The translations under genes were made by a program, and so were the position numbers. The notes under the pieces are model-generated. The model was given only the letters and a program-made list of their open reading frames with translations. It made no database searches and was not told the DNA's origin. From Reyranella sp. (lineage in GTDB: Bacteria > Pseudomonadota > Alphaproteobacteria > Reyranellales > Reyranellaceae), in contig NZ_SCVC01000006.1 in NCBI RefSeq assembly GCF_004297405.1, positions 1 to 64,000 of the forward strand: a stretch of DNA of 64,000 nucleotides, given 5' to 3'. Positions 8,919 through 16,579 of this stretch are shown here, piece by piece. Position 1 is the first letter of the stretch. Each line of letters opens with the position of its first letter.

Positions 8919-9070
8919 CATGACCCCTCCGCCGCGTATGACGCGGCACCTCCCCATCTGAACGGGGAGGAGTCTCTAATCTGTCATCCTGAGCGTAGCG
9001 AAGGACGACAGATCATTCGCCTCCCCATTCAGATGGGGAGGTGTCAGCGTCTTACGCTGACGGTGGGGTC
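8919..9070. repeat. Cluster of family D, C and D dyad repeats
   Basis: In order: a family-D copy in reverse orientation (ACCCCTCC, variable hairpin GCCGCGTATGACGCGGC, ACCTCCCCATCTGAACGG), a single family-C arm (CTGTCATCCTGAGCGTAGCG), and a forward family-D copy (CCTCCCCATTCAGATGGGG AGG, variable hairpin GTCAGCGTCTTACGCTGAC, GGTGGGGTC). The variable stems differ in sequence but each pairs with itself. Confidence 0.85.
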
Positions 9071-9091
9071 AGAGCGTCGCGAGAGAAGGCC

Positions 9092-9565
9092 TCACCCGCG
9101 CCGCGCTTTGTCGATGGTGGCGACGTCGATCTTCTTCATGTCCATCATCGCTTCGAACGCGCGCTTGGCTTCGTCGCCGCCGGCGGCCATTGCTTCGGTG
9201 AGCGTGCGCGGCGTGATCTGCCAGGAGACGCCCCATTTGTCCTTGCACCAGCCGCACGCGCTCTCCTGGCCGCCATTGCCGACGATGGCATTCCAGTAGC
9301 GGTCGGTCTCATGCTGGTCGTCGGTGGCGATCTGGAACGAGAAGGCTTCGGTCTGCTTGAACGCCGTTCCGCCGTTGAGGCCGATACATCTGACGCCGGC
9401 CACCGTGAAGTCGACCGTCAGCACGTCGCCCTTCTTGCCGGACGGGTAGTCGCTGGGCGCGCGGTGGACGGCGTGCACCTTACTGTCGGGAAAGGTCTCG
9501 GCGTAGAAGCGGGCAGCCGCCTCGGCATCCTTGTCGTACCAGATGCAGATCGTGTTCTTGGCCAT
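9092..9565 (-). CDS. VOC-family protein (PhnB / 3-demethylubiquinone methyltransferase-like fold)
   Basis: A 157-residue member of the vicinal-oxygen-chelate superfamily of the PhnB-like type. It shows MAKNTICIWYDKDAEAAARF at the start, GLNGG in the middle, and the family-typical WCKDKWGVSWQI motif. Proteins of this type are often annotated 3-demethylubiquinone-9 3-methyltransferase, but most are of unknown substrate. The start with AAGGAC six bases upstream is preferred over an in-frame start 35 codons earlier, which adds sequence without homology. Confidence 0.85.
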   Translation of the reverse strand: MAKNTICIWYDKDAEAAARFYAETFPDSKVHAVHRAPSDYPSGKKGDVLTVDFTVAGVRCIGLNGGTAFKQTEAFSFQIATDDQHETDRYWNAIVGNGGQESACGWCKDKWGVSWQITPRTLTEAMAAGGDEAKRAFEAMMDMKKIDVATIDKARRG

Positions 9566-9685
9566 CACGTGTCCTTTCGCTTTGAAGCCGGATACCGACG
9601 CAGGTTGACGGAACTCGTCCAATCCAGAGAATGGTCGTCGCGTCGATCGGGCGGGAACTCGATCGCGCAAACTGGGAGCGTGGGA

Positions 9686-9895
9686 ATGAAAGACAGCGAG
9701 GACCGGATCAGCTCATCGCGAAACGAGCAGGTCAAGAACGTTTCGCCTCTGGCCGAGCCGGCATCGCAGAAGAGGTCTTATTCGCCTCCGGTTCTGGTGA
9801 CGTGGGGAACCCTGCTCGACATCACGCAAGCTGTCGGAAGTTCAGGCCGCCGCGACGGCGGCAGGGGCAAGCAGCCACGTCGTACCCGTTGGTGA
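9686..9895 (+). CDS. Orphan lasso-peptide-type RiPP precursor
   Basis: A 69-residue precursor-like peptide. Residues 32-48 read YSPPVLVTWGTLLDITQ, an exact match to the lasso leader signature Y-x2-P-x-L-x3-G-x5-T. With the conserved Thr at -2, the core starts at Ala49 (AVGSSGRRD...) and carries Asp at position 9, the right place for a nine-residue macrolactam ring. The remaining core is basic and ends in Trp69. The ATG is preceded by GGGAG. No B-protein (RRE/protease) or asparagine-synthetase-like C-protein lies nearby, so maturation would need enzymes from elsewhere. Some proteins with this leader are not known to become lassos. Confidence 0.72.
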   Translation: MKDSEDRISSSRNEQVKNVSPLAEPASQKRSYSPPVLVTWGTLLDITQAVGSSGRRDGGRGKQPRRTRW

Positions 9896-9914
9896 GACAG
9901 ATGTCGGTTCGGAC

Positions 9915-10307
9915 TCAAACCTCCGCATAGAGTTCCACGACATTGCCCTCGGGATCGCGAAAGAAGAGGGCGCGGTGGTGGTAGGCGGGGATGTCGCGCG
10001 GCGGGCTCAGGATCTCGACGCCCTTTGCCTTGAGCGTGTCGTGGCAGCCGTCGAGCAGGCGCGGCGCAACGCGGAAGGCGAGCTGGAGGGCGGCCGAGCC
10101 GGCGGGCAGCGGGCCGTCGTCCCAGGCGAGGCCGGGGCCGCGCAGCTTCAGCGCCAGCACCGCGGCGCCGACCTGGAATTCCACCCAGCGCTCGCCGTCG
10201 CGGACGAGCGTGAAGCCCATCACGTCGCGGTAGAATGCCTTGGTTTCCTGCAACTTCGTGCAGAGCAGGACCGTGTAGTCGAGGTTGCGGATGTCGCCCA
10301 GGCTCAT
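9915..10307 (-). CDS. VOC-family (glyoxalase/dioxygenase-like) protein
   Basis: A 130-residue VOC-fold protein: NLDYTVLLCTKLQETKAFYR at the start and FFRDPEGNVVELYAEV at the end, a typical metal-binding Glu segment. It may bind a small molecule or catalyse metal-dependent chemistry, and the substrate cannot be read from the sequence. It is unrelated in detail to the other VOC protein 350 bp away and converges with the lasso-type gene. The start MSLGDIRN fits the family length. Confidence 0.85.
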   Translation of the reverse strand: MSLGDIRNLDYTVLLCTKLQETKAFYRDVMGFTLVRDGERWVEFQVGAAVLALKLRGPGLAWDDGPLPAGSAALQLAFRVAPRLLDGCHDTLKAKGVEILSPPRDIPAYHHRALFFRDPEGNVVELYAEV

Positions 10308-10362
10308 GAGGGTTCCGTTCTCCGGGGGATTGGCAGGTCTTCCTTTATGCAGCGACGGATGG

Positions 10363-10376
10363 TTGATCGCAAAGAA
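10363..10376 (+). promoter_or_regulatory. FNR-box-like element upstream of DUF4142 gene 1
   Basis: TTGATCGCAAAGAA matches the FNR/FixK consensus TTGAT-N4-ATCAA at 8 of 10 positions. It lies in a block (GATGGTTGATCG ... TAGGGT) shared with the second DUF4142 gene, and an FNR-like regulator lies between the two. Function is inferred. Confidence 0.4.
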
Positions 10377-10466
10377 GAGGAGTAGGGTAACCCGCCCATC
10401 AGCCTTTTCCCTATGGGCGACCATCGCGTTCTCGAGTTGTTTTCCTCTGAAAGCAAGGAGACGCAT

Positions 10467-10985
10467 ATGACCACGATCAATCGTCGCACTTTTCTTGCAG
10501 CTGTTGCCGTCGCGCCAATCGCGCACGCCGCGTTGGTGCATGCCGTGGACGCTCTGCCCGACGCACGATTTGTCGGCTTCGCCGAAACGGTCAACGACTT
10601 CGAGATCAAGTCGGGCCAATTGGCGCTCACCAAGTCCACGAACGAACTCGTTCGCGGCTTTGCCACGCGCTCCGTTGCCGAACACACGAAGGCCGCGACG
10701 TCGCTGGCGAGGAATCGCACTGAAGCCGGCGTGTCCATGGCGCCCGACGAGGATGTCCGGAAGATTGCAGACGAGGCGATGGCTCGCCTGAATGCGGTCC
10801 AGGGCGCGGAGTTCGACACTGCCTACGCCAACGCACAGGTGCGCGTGCAGACCGCGGCGGTCGATCAGTACGGCGCCTATTCGCAGAACGGCAAGAGCGG
10901 CCCGTTGCGCCGCTACGCGCAGGAGACGCTGCCGGACCTGCAGTCGTTGCTGGAGTACGCCCGGCGGCTCGCGGGCGGCCGCTAA
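10467..10985 (+). CDS. DUF4142 secreted protein, copy 1
   Basis: A 172-residue exported protein. The signal has a twin-arginine-like motif (NRRTFLAAVAVAP), followed by an all-helical DUF4142 domain (ferritin-like four-helix bundle in related families) with GFATRSVAEHTKAA and YGAYSQNGKSGPLRRYAQETLP. DUF4142 proteins are common in Proteobacteria and often stress-linked, with unknown biochemistry. The chosen ATG follows AAGGAG, and 18 upstream codons in frame are not conserved with the paralogue. It is about 85% identical by eye to the copy 1.1 kb downstream. Confidence 0.85.
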   Translation: MTTINRRTFLAAVAVAPIAHAALVHAVDALPDARFVGFAETVNDFEIKSGQLALTKSTNELVRGFATRSVAEHTKAATSLARNRTEAGVSMAPDEDVRKIADEAMARLNAVQGAEFDTAYANAQVRVQTAAVDQYGAYSQNGKSGPLRRYAQETLPDLQSLLEYARRLAGGR

Positions 10986-11014
10986 CAGCGGAGCCGAAAA
11001 GGGATCGATCATCT

Positions 11015-11044
11015 CACGCCGGAGCGAAGCAGCGTTCCGGCGTG
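11015..11044 (+). terminator. Stem-loop after DUF4142 gene 1, possible terminator
   Basis: CACGCCGGA and TCCGGCGTG form a perfect 9-bp stem with a 12-base loop, 29 bp after the stop. No U-tract follows, so it is a weak case for an intrinsic terminator. Confidence 0.4.
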
Positions 11045-11208
11045 GCTGAGACATGAGATCAAGTTTCTGGCTTCGTTTTGACGGAGGGTTTCGCGCTGCC
11101 GGAAATTTGGGCAGCGGCCAACTCGAATGCATCCATTCCGGTTGTATCAGACCGGCCGATCACTCGATTGTGGGTGGTGTCGTGCGGTCATCGAACTAGC
11201 ATCGCTGC

Positions 11209-11955
11209 GTGACGTCGATCGCCCCGCTGCGAGGAAGGCAGTACGTCGAGGACCGGATTTCGACGGCCTCCTGCACGCGCTGTATCGGCCGCATGTTGAA
11301 CCTCTGCGGGGCGCTGGACGACGGACAACTCCTCGAACTCGGTGCCCTGGGCAACCGCCGACGCTGGCGCAAGCGTGATATCCTGTTTCGTGCCGGCGAT
11401 CCCATGTCGGCCTTCTTCAAGATCACGAGTGGCGTCGTTGCCGTCGTCTCGCGCACCATCGACGACGGCCGGCGCCAGATCGTGGCCCTTCGGATCGCTG
11501 GCGATTGTGTCGGATACCTTGAGACCGAAGGCCGCTACACATTCGAGGGCTACGCTCTTACCGACGTCGAAGCCTGCGCCTTCAGTCGGCGCCGCTTCGA
11601 CGCTCTCGCCAGGCAATATCCGGTGTTGGCCGCTGCGACGGTCGAGGCGCTCGCCAGTGCCCAGAAGCAGACGGCGCGATCTGTGACGGCGATCGGGCAG
11701 CTCAGGTCGACGGAACGTGTCGCCTACTTCTTTTCTGACCTCCACGCGCTGTATCGAGAACGCTTCGGGGACAGTGAATCCTTTCCTCTGGCGCTGAGCC
11801 GCAGTGAGATCGCCAGCTACCTCGGCCTTACGCTCGAAACGGTCAGTCGTTCGGTCGGCAAGCTCCGGAAGCGGGGACTGATAGCGTTCGCCGGTGACCA
11901 GGTGACGGTACTGGATGTCGAAGCGCTGTGCGAATTTGCTAGCTTCGAGCCGTGA
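11209..11955 (+). CDS. FNR/FnrN-type Crp-family transcription regulator
   Basis: A 248-residue regulator with a cyclic-nucleotide-binding-type sensor domain (~35-150) and a Crp-type winged helix (~165-240). Cys22, Cys25 and Cys33 form a CX2CX7C cluster like rhizobial FnrN, and Cys123 sits where FNR has its fourth ligand, so an oxygen-labile 4Fe-4S cluster is likely. The recognition helix has ETVSR, the FNR set that reads TTGAT. It is flanked by two DUF4142 genes whose upstream regions carry imperfect FNR boxes. Oxygen response is inference from these residues. Confidence 0.85.
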   Translation: MTSIAPLRGRQYVEDRISTASCTRCIGRMLNLCGALDDGQLLELGALGNRRRWRKRDILFRAGDPMSAFFKITSGVVAVVSRTIDDGRRQIVALRIAGDCVGYLETEGRYTFEGYALTDVEACAFSRRRFDALARQYPVLAAATVEALASAQKQTARSVTAIGQLRSTERVAYFFSDLHALYRERFGDSESFPLALSRSEIASYLGLTLETVSRSVGKLRKRGLIAFAGDQVTVLDVEALCEFASFEP

Positions 11956-12034
11956 TGCCGGCACCCTCCGGCAAGCCGCTCTCCTCCAGGCATTTGAAGT
12001 CATCCCGGATCTGAAAAGTCAGGGCAACTGATGG

Positions 12035-12048
12035 TTGATCGTGACGAA
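12035..12048 (+). promoter_or_regulatory. FNR-box-like element upstream of DUF4142 gene 2
   Basis: TTGATCGTGACGAA, again 8 of 10 matches to TTGAT-N4-ATCAA, and followed as in copy 1 by TAGGGT after 14 bases from TTGATC. It lies 36 bp before the start codon. Confidence 0.4.
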
Positions 12049-12084
12049 GTAAGGTAGGGTCGTGCGTCCCATAGGGAGATGCAT

Positions 12085-12603
12085 ATGACCACGATTCTTC
12101 GTCGCACTTTTCTTGCAGCCGCTGCCGTCGCGCCCGTCTCGTATGCCGCGGCGGTGCATGCCGTGGATGCGCTGCCCGACGCGCGGTTCGTCGGCTTCGC
12201 CGAAACGATCAACGACTTCGAGATCAAGTCGGGCCAGCTGGCGCTTTCCAAGTCCAACAACGAACTCGTCCGTGGCTTCGCCACGCGTTCCATTGCCGAG
12301 CACACCAAGGCCGCGCAGTCGCTGAGCCGCAACCGCTCCGAAGCCGGCGTGTCCATGGCGCCGCACGACGCAACCGCCCGCATGACCAACGATGCGCTGA
12401 ACCAGCTCAACACGCTTCAGGGCGCGCAGTTCGACACCGCCTACGCCAACATTCAGTTGCGCGTGCAGACCGCGGCGAACGAGCAGTACGGCGCCTATTC
12501 GCAGAACGGCAAGAGCGGGCCGTTGCGCCGCTACGCGCAGGAGACCCTGCCGTCGTTGCAGTCGTTGCTGGAATACTCCAAGCGGCTGGCCGGCGGTCGC
12601 TAG
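12085..12603 (+). CDS. DUF4142 secreted protein, copy 2
   Basis: A 172-residue close paralogue of the DUF4142 gene on the other side of the FNR-like regulator. It has the same twin-arginine-like signal (LRRTFLAAAAVAP) and the same ending (LEYSKRLAGGR). Changes cluster in the middle (MAPHDATARMTNDALNQLN). The start is set by alignment with copy 1 and by AGGGAG six bases upstream, although an ATG two codons earlier is possible. Likely periplasmic, with unknown activity. It and copy 1 are probably a regulated pair. Confidence 0.85.
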   Translation: MTTILRRTFLAAAAVAPVSYAAAVHAVDALPDARFVGFAETINDFEIKSGQLALSKSNNELVRGFATRSIAEHTKAAQSLSRNRSEAGVSMAPHDATARMTNDALNQLNTLQGAQFDTAYANIQLRVQTAANEQYGAYSQNGKSGPLRRYAQETLPSLQSLLEYSKRLAGGR

Positions 12604-12617
12604 ACGCACATCACCTC

Positions 12618-12648
12618 TTGACCTGGACCCAGGGGCCGCCTCGACAAG
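12618..12648 (+). promoter_or_regulatory. Possible MerR-type promoter with 19-bp spacer
   Basis: TTGACC and GACAAG are separated by 19 bases that include the imperfect dyad GGACCC-A-GGGGCC. Overlong spacers with a dyad are typical of promoters controlled by MerR-family proteins, and a MerR-type gene follows directly. The -10 match is poor, so this is tentative. Confidence 0.35.
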
Positions 12649-12691
12649 GAGAACGGTCAACCCCAGCCCCTGGGCAACAACGAGGTGATCC

Positions 12692-13744
12692 GTGAACTCT
12701 TTTTCTCCTTCCGGTCCGTTCCTGAATCCGTCCGAAGCCGCAAAGCGTCTCGGCGTTTCCATCAAGGCGCTGCGCCTCTGGGAGCAGCGCGGGCTGGTGA
12801 CGCCTGTCCGTACCGCCGCGGGATGGCGGGCCTATGGGACGGCTGAGATGGTGCGCGCGGGCGAGGTCGCGGCCTTGCGCGCGCTGGGCCTCAGCCTCGC
12901 CGAGATCGCGCGCGTGCAGGGCGGCGATGCCGATGCGCTGGAGCCCGCACTGGCTCGGCATCAGGCGGCGCTGGAAGCGCGCGGGCGCGATCTCGCCGGC
13001 ACGGTGGCCAAGGTGCGCCAACTGCGCGCCGATCTCGCGCGCGGCAGGGCGCCCGAGGCCGGCGAACTGGTGCGCCTGCTGCAGTCCGCCGCCGAAATCG
13101 AGGTGGCGTTCGATCTGCCGTGGCCATGGGGCGGCGAGCGCTTTGAGCTCAGCGACATCCGCGCGCTCAGCTACATCATCGGTCCGCTGGGCAGCGGCAA
13201 GACGCGGCTGGCGATGCGGCTTGCCGAGACTCTTCCCGACGCGGCCTTCATCGGTCTCGACCGCATGGCCGATGGCGGCGCAGCGGCGCGCGTGCGGCTC
13301 GACGCCGATCCGGCGCTGAAGGCGCGGGTCGATCGGACGATGGCGTGGCTGATCGAAGACGGCGCGTCGCCCTCGGACGCGTTGACGACGCTGCTCGTTC
13401 CACTCGAAGCAGAGACGCCGGCAGTGCTGGTGATCGACATGGTGGAGCAGGGGCTGGATCAGGCGACGCAGGAGGCGTTGATCGCGCACCTGCGGCGTCG
13501 TGGATCGAAGGAGCGCCCGCTGTTCCTGATGACGCGCTCCTCGTCGATCCTCGATCTCGCCGAGGTGGGAGCTGACGAGGCAATCCTTCTTTGCCCGGCC
13601 AACCACAGCCCGCCGATGCGTGTCTCTCCCTATCCCGGCGCGCCCGGCTACGAAGCCGTCGCCACCTGCCTCGCTCCCCCCGACGTCCGCGCCCGCACCG
13701 AAGGCGTCATCGCCTGGCGCCCGCCGGTGCATAAGGCCTCTTGA
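12692..13744 (+). CDS. MerR-type HTH regulator fused to a P-loop NTPase-like domain
   Basis: A 350-residue protein. Residues ~10-80 are a MerR-type helix-turn-helix (NPSEAAKRLGVSIKALRLWEQRGLV, quoted here in part as KRLGVSIKALRLWE), followed by a helical linker. A second half has a Walker A motif (GPLGSGKTRLAM, ~162-173) and a Walker B-like VLVIDMVEQGL (~245). Ordinary MerR proteins are 120-150 residues with ligand domains. Here the effector domain looks like an ABC/P-loop ATPase, so ATP or a nucleotide may be sensed. GTG start with GAGGTGA upstream. The partner and inducer are unknown. Confidence 0.75.
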   Translation: MNSFSPSGPFLNPSEAAKRLGVSIKALRLWEQRGLVTPVRTAAGWRAYGTAEMVRAGEVAALRALGLSLAEIARVQGGDADALEPALARHQAALEARGRDLAGTVAKVRQLRADLARGRAPEAGELVRLLQSAAEIEVAFDLPWPWGGERFELSDIRALSYIIGPLGSGKTRLAMRLAETLPDAAFIGLDRMADGGAAARVRLDADPALKARVDRTMAWLIEDGASPSDALTTLLVPLEAETPAVLVIDMVEQGLDQATQEALIAHLRRRGSKERPLFLMTRSSSILDLAEVGADEAILLCPANHSPPMRVSPYPGAPGYEAVATCLAPPDVRARTEGVIAWRPPVHKAS

Positions 13745-13750
13745 TGAGTA

Positions 13751-13868
13751 CCTCCCCATTCAAATGGGGAGGTGTCGGCGCCCTACGCCGACGGAGGGGT
13801 CACAAGCGTCGCGCATGCCCCCTCCGCCGCGTCAGACGCGGCACCTCCCCCGATGATGGGGGAGGTGG
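13751..13868. repeat. Two family-D dyad repeats, inverted
   Basis: Forward copy CCTCCCCATTCAAATGGGG AGG with variable hairpin GTCGGCGCCCTACGCCGAC and GGAGGGGTCA, then a reverse copy with variable hairpin GCCGCGTCAGACGCGGC and CACCTCCCCC. They lie between convergent genes and could pair with each other. Confidence 0.85.
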
Positions 13869-13885
13869 ATGACAGGGCAGGCGTG

Positions 13886-14527
13886 CTACTTCGCGCGCTT
13901 CGGACGTCGCACGGCGCGGACCTTCGCGCCGCTGCCGTCGCCGCAGTAGAAGCGGTCGGCGCCGTCGGATTCCAGGCCCGACACACCGACGCCGGCCGGC
14001 ATGTCGAGCTGTTCCAGGGTCTCGCCGGTCTTGGGATCGATGCGGCGGATGTCGCTCTGGTCGGCTTCCCACGTCGCGTGCCACAGCTCGCCGTCGACCC
14101 AGGTGACGCCGGTGACGAAGCGGTTGGACTCGATGGTGCGCAGGATCTTGCCGGTCTCGGGATCGATCTGGTGGATCTTGCGCTCGCGATACTGGCCGAC
14201 CCACAGCGCGCCTTCAGCCCAGGCCATGCCGGAGTCGCCGCCATCGCCCGGCGCGGGGATGGTGGCCAGCACGCGGCCGGTCTTGGGGTCGATCTTCTGG
14301 ATGCGCTTCTCGGCGATCTGGAAGAGATGCTGGCCGTCGAAGGCCGTGCCGGCATGGGCCGCGACGTCGATCGAGCGCTCGACCTTGCCGTTCGCGGGAT
14401 CGAGCGCGTTCAGTTTTTCGCCCGACGCGAACCAGACGTTCTTGCCGTCGAACGTGACGCCAGCGACCTGATCGACGCCGGGGAAGGGGCCATACTCTTG
14501 GACGATCTCTGCTGCCTGCGGTTTCAT
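13886..14527 (-). CDS. Beta-propeller protein (glutamine cyclotransferase/YncE-like)
   Basis: A 213-residue cytoplasmic-looking protein of repeated units of the type LWVGQYRERKIHQIDPETGKILRT (~45 residues each, with IDPxTGxxL repeated four times), typical of YncE/SMP-30-like or glutaminyl-peptide cyclotransferase-like propellers. No signal peptide. It follows the winged-helix gene by 36 bp on the same strand and is probably co-transcribed with it. The family is clear at the fold level, but no catalytic residues are recognisable, so the function stays open. Confidence 0.7.
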   Translation of the reverse strand: MKPQAAEIVQEYGPFPGVDQVAGVTFDGKNVWFASGEKLNALDPANGKVERSIDVAAHAGTAFDGQHLFQIAEKRIQKIDPKTGRVLATIPAPGDGGDSGMAWAEGALWVGQYRERKIHQIDPETGKILRTIESNRFVTGVTWVDGELWHATWEADQSDIRRIDPKTGETLEQLDMPAGVGVSGLESDGADRFYCGDGSGAKVRAVRRPKRAK

Positions 14528-14563
14528 GTGACTGTCCTCGTCGAGGGTTACGATGGTCCTTAC

Positions 14564-15784
14564 CTAACCACCGGGCAGCGGGGCCGGGAGTAACAAGGTC
14601 GTCGTGAATCCGGGCACCGGCGGCGTCATCCAGCGCAGCGACCGTCCGCGACCGAACGATTGGACCTTGCCGGCCGCCGCCAGCGCGTCGAGCGCGCGCT
14701 GCACGGTACGCTGGCTGGCGCCCAAGGCCAGGGCGAGCGCCGAACTCGACCAGGATTCGCCGTCGTTGAGGAAGGCCAGCACCTCGGCATGCGCGTCGTC
14801 GGCGGGCCGCGCCAACACGACGATCTCGCGGCCGTCATGCGGCGCCAGCTCGAAGCCGCGCTCGGTCGCGTTCACCTCGGCGAGCGGCCGCAGTTCCGCC
14901 CGCAGTCGTCCGATCTCGACCCTGAGCCGCGCGCGATGCGATTCGTCGGCGGCCTTGGCGCGGAAGGCTTTCGAGACCAGCGCATCTCGCGAGGCGTCGC
15001 CGGGCCAGGCTTCGGCGAGTGCGCGGGCCAGCGCAAACAGCACCGGCCGCGTGGCGAGCGAGACCACCGTGTCGCCGGCGCGCACCACATGGCGGCAGGC
15101 ATCGACGACCAGCGCGTTCGACGCGAGCAGGGCTTCGACCTCTTCGAGGAGCAGCGGGCGTTCGCGGCCGCATTCGATCAGCCGCGCCGCGGGCGTGTCG
15201 AGCACGAGGGCGGCGCTCTCGACCTCCGCCGTCAGCGCGGGGATGCGCGCTTCGCGGGCAGCGTCGCGCGCGCGGGCGAGAGCGCCGCGCGCGGCTTTCG
15301 TCGAGAGACGGCGCATGGCGATGCCCGCCGCCACCAGCTCGTGGACCGTGCGTGACGCCGGCGGCAGGGGCGCGGGATCGATTCCGTCGAGCCGGCGCTC
15401 GGCCTCGTCGAGGCTGCCGATCAGCAGCAGGCGGCGGATGTCGAGATAGCGCGCCTGTGCGGCGTTCACTTTGTCGCCGTGCGCGTCGAGCGTCGCGCGG
15501 GCGGCATCGAGCGCCTTCTCCGGCCAGCCGAGATCGCGCGAGACCAAGGCCACTTCGGCTTCGGCCACGACGCAGCGGGCGCGGGCCATCGCTTCCTTCG
15601 GGCCGAAGGCGCGGGCGGCGCTGCGCAGCAGGGCCTTGGCGCGCGCGAAGTCGCCGAGCTGGGCCATCGCGATGCCGCGCAGCGCCAGCGCCGGTGCGTC
15701 CTCGCGGAGTGCGACGCGATTGAGCGCGCCCAGCGGATCGCCCGCCGCCAGCGCGCGCGCTGCGGCCGTGATCAGCGAGTCCAC
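14564..15784 (-). CDS. Winged-helix regulator with TPR-like N-terminus
   Basis: A 406-residue protein. The N-terminal half consists of alanine-rich helical repeats resembling TPRs (ALALRGIAMAQLGDFARAKA, residues ~30-200). The middle has an OmpR/transcriptional-activator-like segment (RARLRVEIGRLRAELRPL, ~280), and a C-terminal winged helix (ALALGASQRTVQRALDALAAAG, ~360-380) should bind DNA. It is the first gene of a two-gene unit with the propeller protein, divergent from a DUF899 gene, which is a plausible target. No ligand-binding domain was recognised. Confidence 0.65.
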   Translation of the reverse strand: MDSLITAAARALAAGDPLGALNRVALREDAPALALRGIAMAQLGDFARAKALLRSAARAFGPKEAMARARCVVAEAEVALVSRDLGWPEKALDAARATLDAHGDKVNAAQARYLDIRRLLLIGSLDEAERRLDGIDPAPLPPASRTVHELVAAGIAMRRLSTKAARGALARARDAAREARIPALTAEVESAALVLDTPAARLIECGRERPLLLEEVEALLASNALVVDACRHVVRAGDTVVSLATRPVLFALARALAEAWPGDASRDALVSKAFRAKAADESHRARLRVEIGRLRAELRPLAEVNATERGFELAPHDGREIVVLARPADDAHAEVLAFLNDGESWSSSALALALGASQRTVQRALDALAAAGKVQSFGRGRSLRWMTPPVPGFTTTLLLPAPLPGG

Positions 15785-15880
15785 GAGATTGCCATCCAGA
15801 AGCCCGCCACGATTGTCACTCTCGCCCGTTGTCCTCAGTGCCTAGACTCTTCGGGTCCCCTCAAGAAACAGGAGTTGGCC

Positions 15881-16579
15881 ATGCGCAATCAAGTCGTTTC
15901 GCACGAGGACTGGCTGAAGGCGCGCCTCGATCTGCTGGCCGCCGAGAAGGAATTCACCCACCGGCGCGATGCGCTGACCCGCCGCCGCCGGGAAATGCCC
16001 TGGGAGCGGGTGGAGAAGGACTACCGGTTCGAGGGGCCGAACGGCACGCTCTCGCTTCCCGATCTCTTCGACGGCCGCTCCCAGCTCGTCGTCTATCACT
16101 TCATGTTCGCGCCCGACTGGGACGAAGGCTGCAAGTCCTGCTCCTTCTGGGCCGATACGTTCGACGGCATACCGATCCATCTCGCGCATCGAGATGTCGC
16201 TTTCACCGCGATCTCGCGCGCGCCGTTCGCCAAGCTCGACGCCTATCGCCGGCGCCTGGGCTGGAGCTTCGCGTGGGTCTCCTCGCAGGGCAGCGACTTC
16301 AACTACGACTATCACGTCTCGTTCACGCCGGCCGAGATGGAAGCGGACAAGGCCTATTACAACTACGAGATCCAGTCGGACACCGGCAGCGACCAGCCGG
16401 GCATCAGCGTCTTCGCCAAGGACGAGGCGGGCCAGGTGTTCCACACCTATTCCTGCTACACCCGCGGCATCGACATGGTGAACGGCGCCTACCAGTTCCT
16501 CGACCTGGTCCCGAAGGGCCGCGACGAGGACCGCCTGCGCTTCACGATGGAGTGGGTGCGCCGCAACGATCAGTACTGA
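15881..16579 (+). CDS. DUF899 (thioredoxin-like) protein, copy 1
   Basis: A 232-residue DUF899 protein: WLKARLDLLAAEKEFTHRRD at the start, LVVYHFMFAPDW and GCKSCSFWAD in the core, where the C-x-x-C resembles a thioredoxin-type redox pair, and YHTYS-like FHTYSCYTRG near the end. DUF899 proteins are predicted redox proteins of unknown substrate. ATG follows CAGGAG. A longer paralogue lies 3 kb downstream on the same strand. The last 38 bp overlap the end of the convergent gene. Confidence 0.85.
   Translation: MRNQVVSHEDWLKARLDLLAAEKEFTHRRDALTRRRREMPWERVEKDYRFEGPNGTLSLPDLFDGRSQLVVYHFMFAPDWDEGCKSCSFWADTFDGIPIHLAHRDVAFTAISRAPFAKLDAYRRRLGWSFAWVSSQGSDFNYDYHVSFTPAEMEADKAYYNYEIQSDTGSDQPGISVFAKDEAGQVFHTYSCYTRGIDMVNGAYQFLDLVPKGRDEDRLRFTMEWVRRNDQY

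Noticed and set aside
1..9000. An insertion sequence or transposon carrying the protease array
   Set aside because: No transposase or recombinase frame was found; only an inverted repeat around the CoiA-like gene supports any mobility.
9686..9895. A complete lasso-peptide gene cluster
   Set aside because: No protease, cyclase, RRE or exporter gene is near; only the precursor can be supported.
12611..13759. A 382-codon minus-strand frame over the MerR/P-loop gene
   Set aside because: It mirrors the codon structure of the plus-strand gene and has no recognisable domain.
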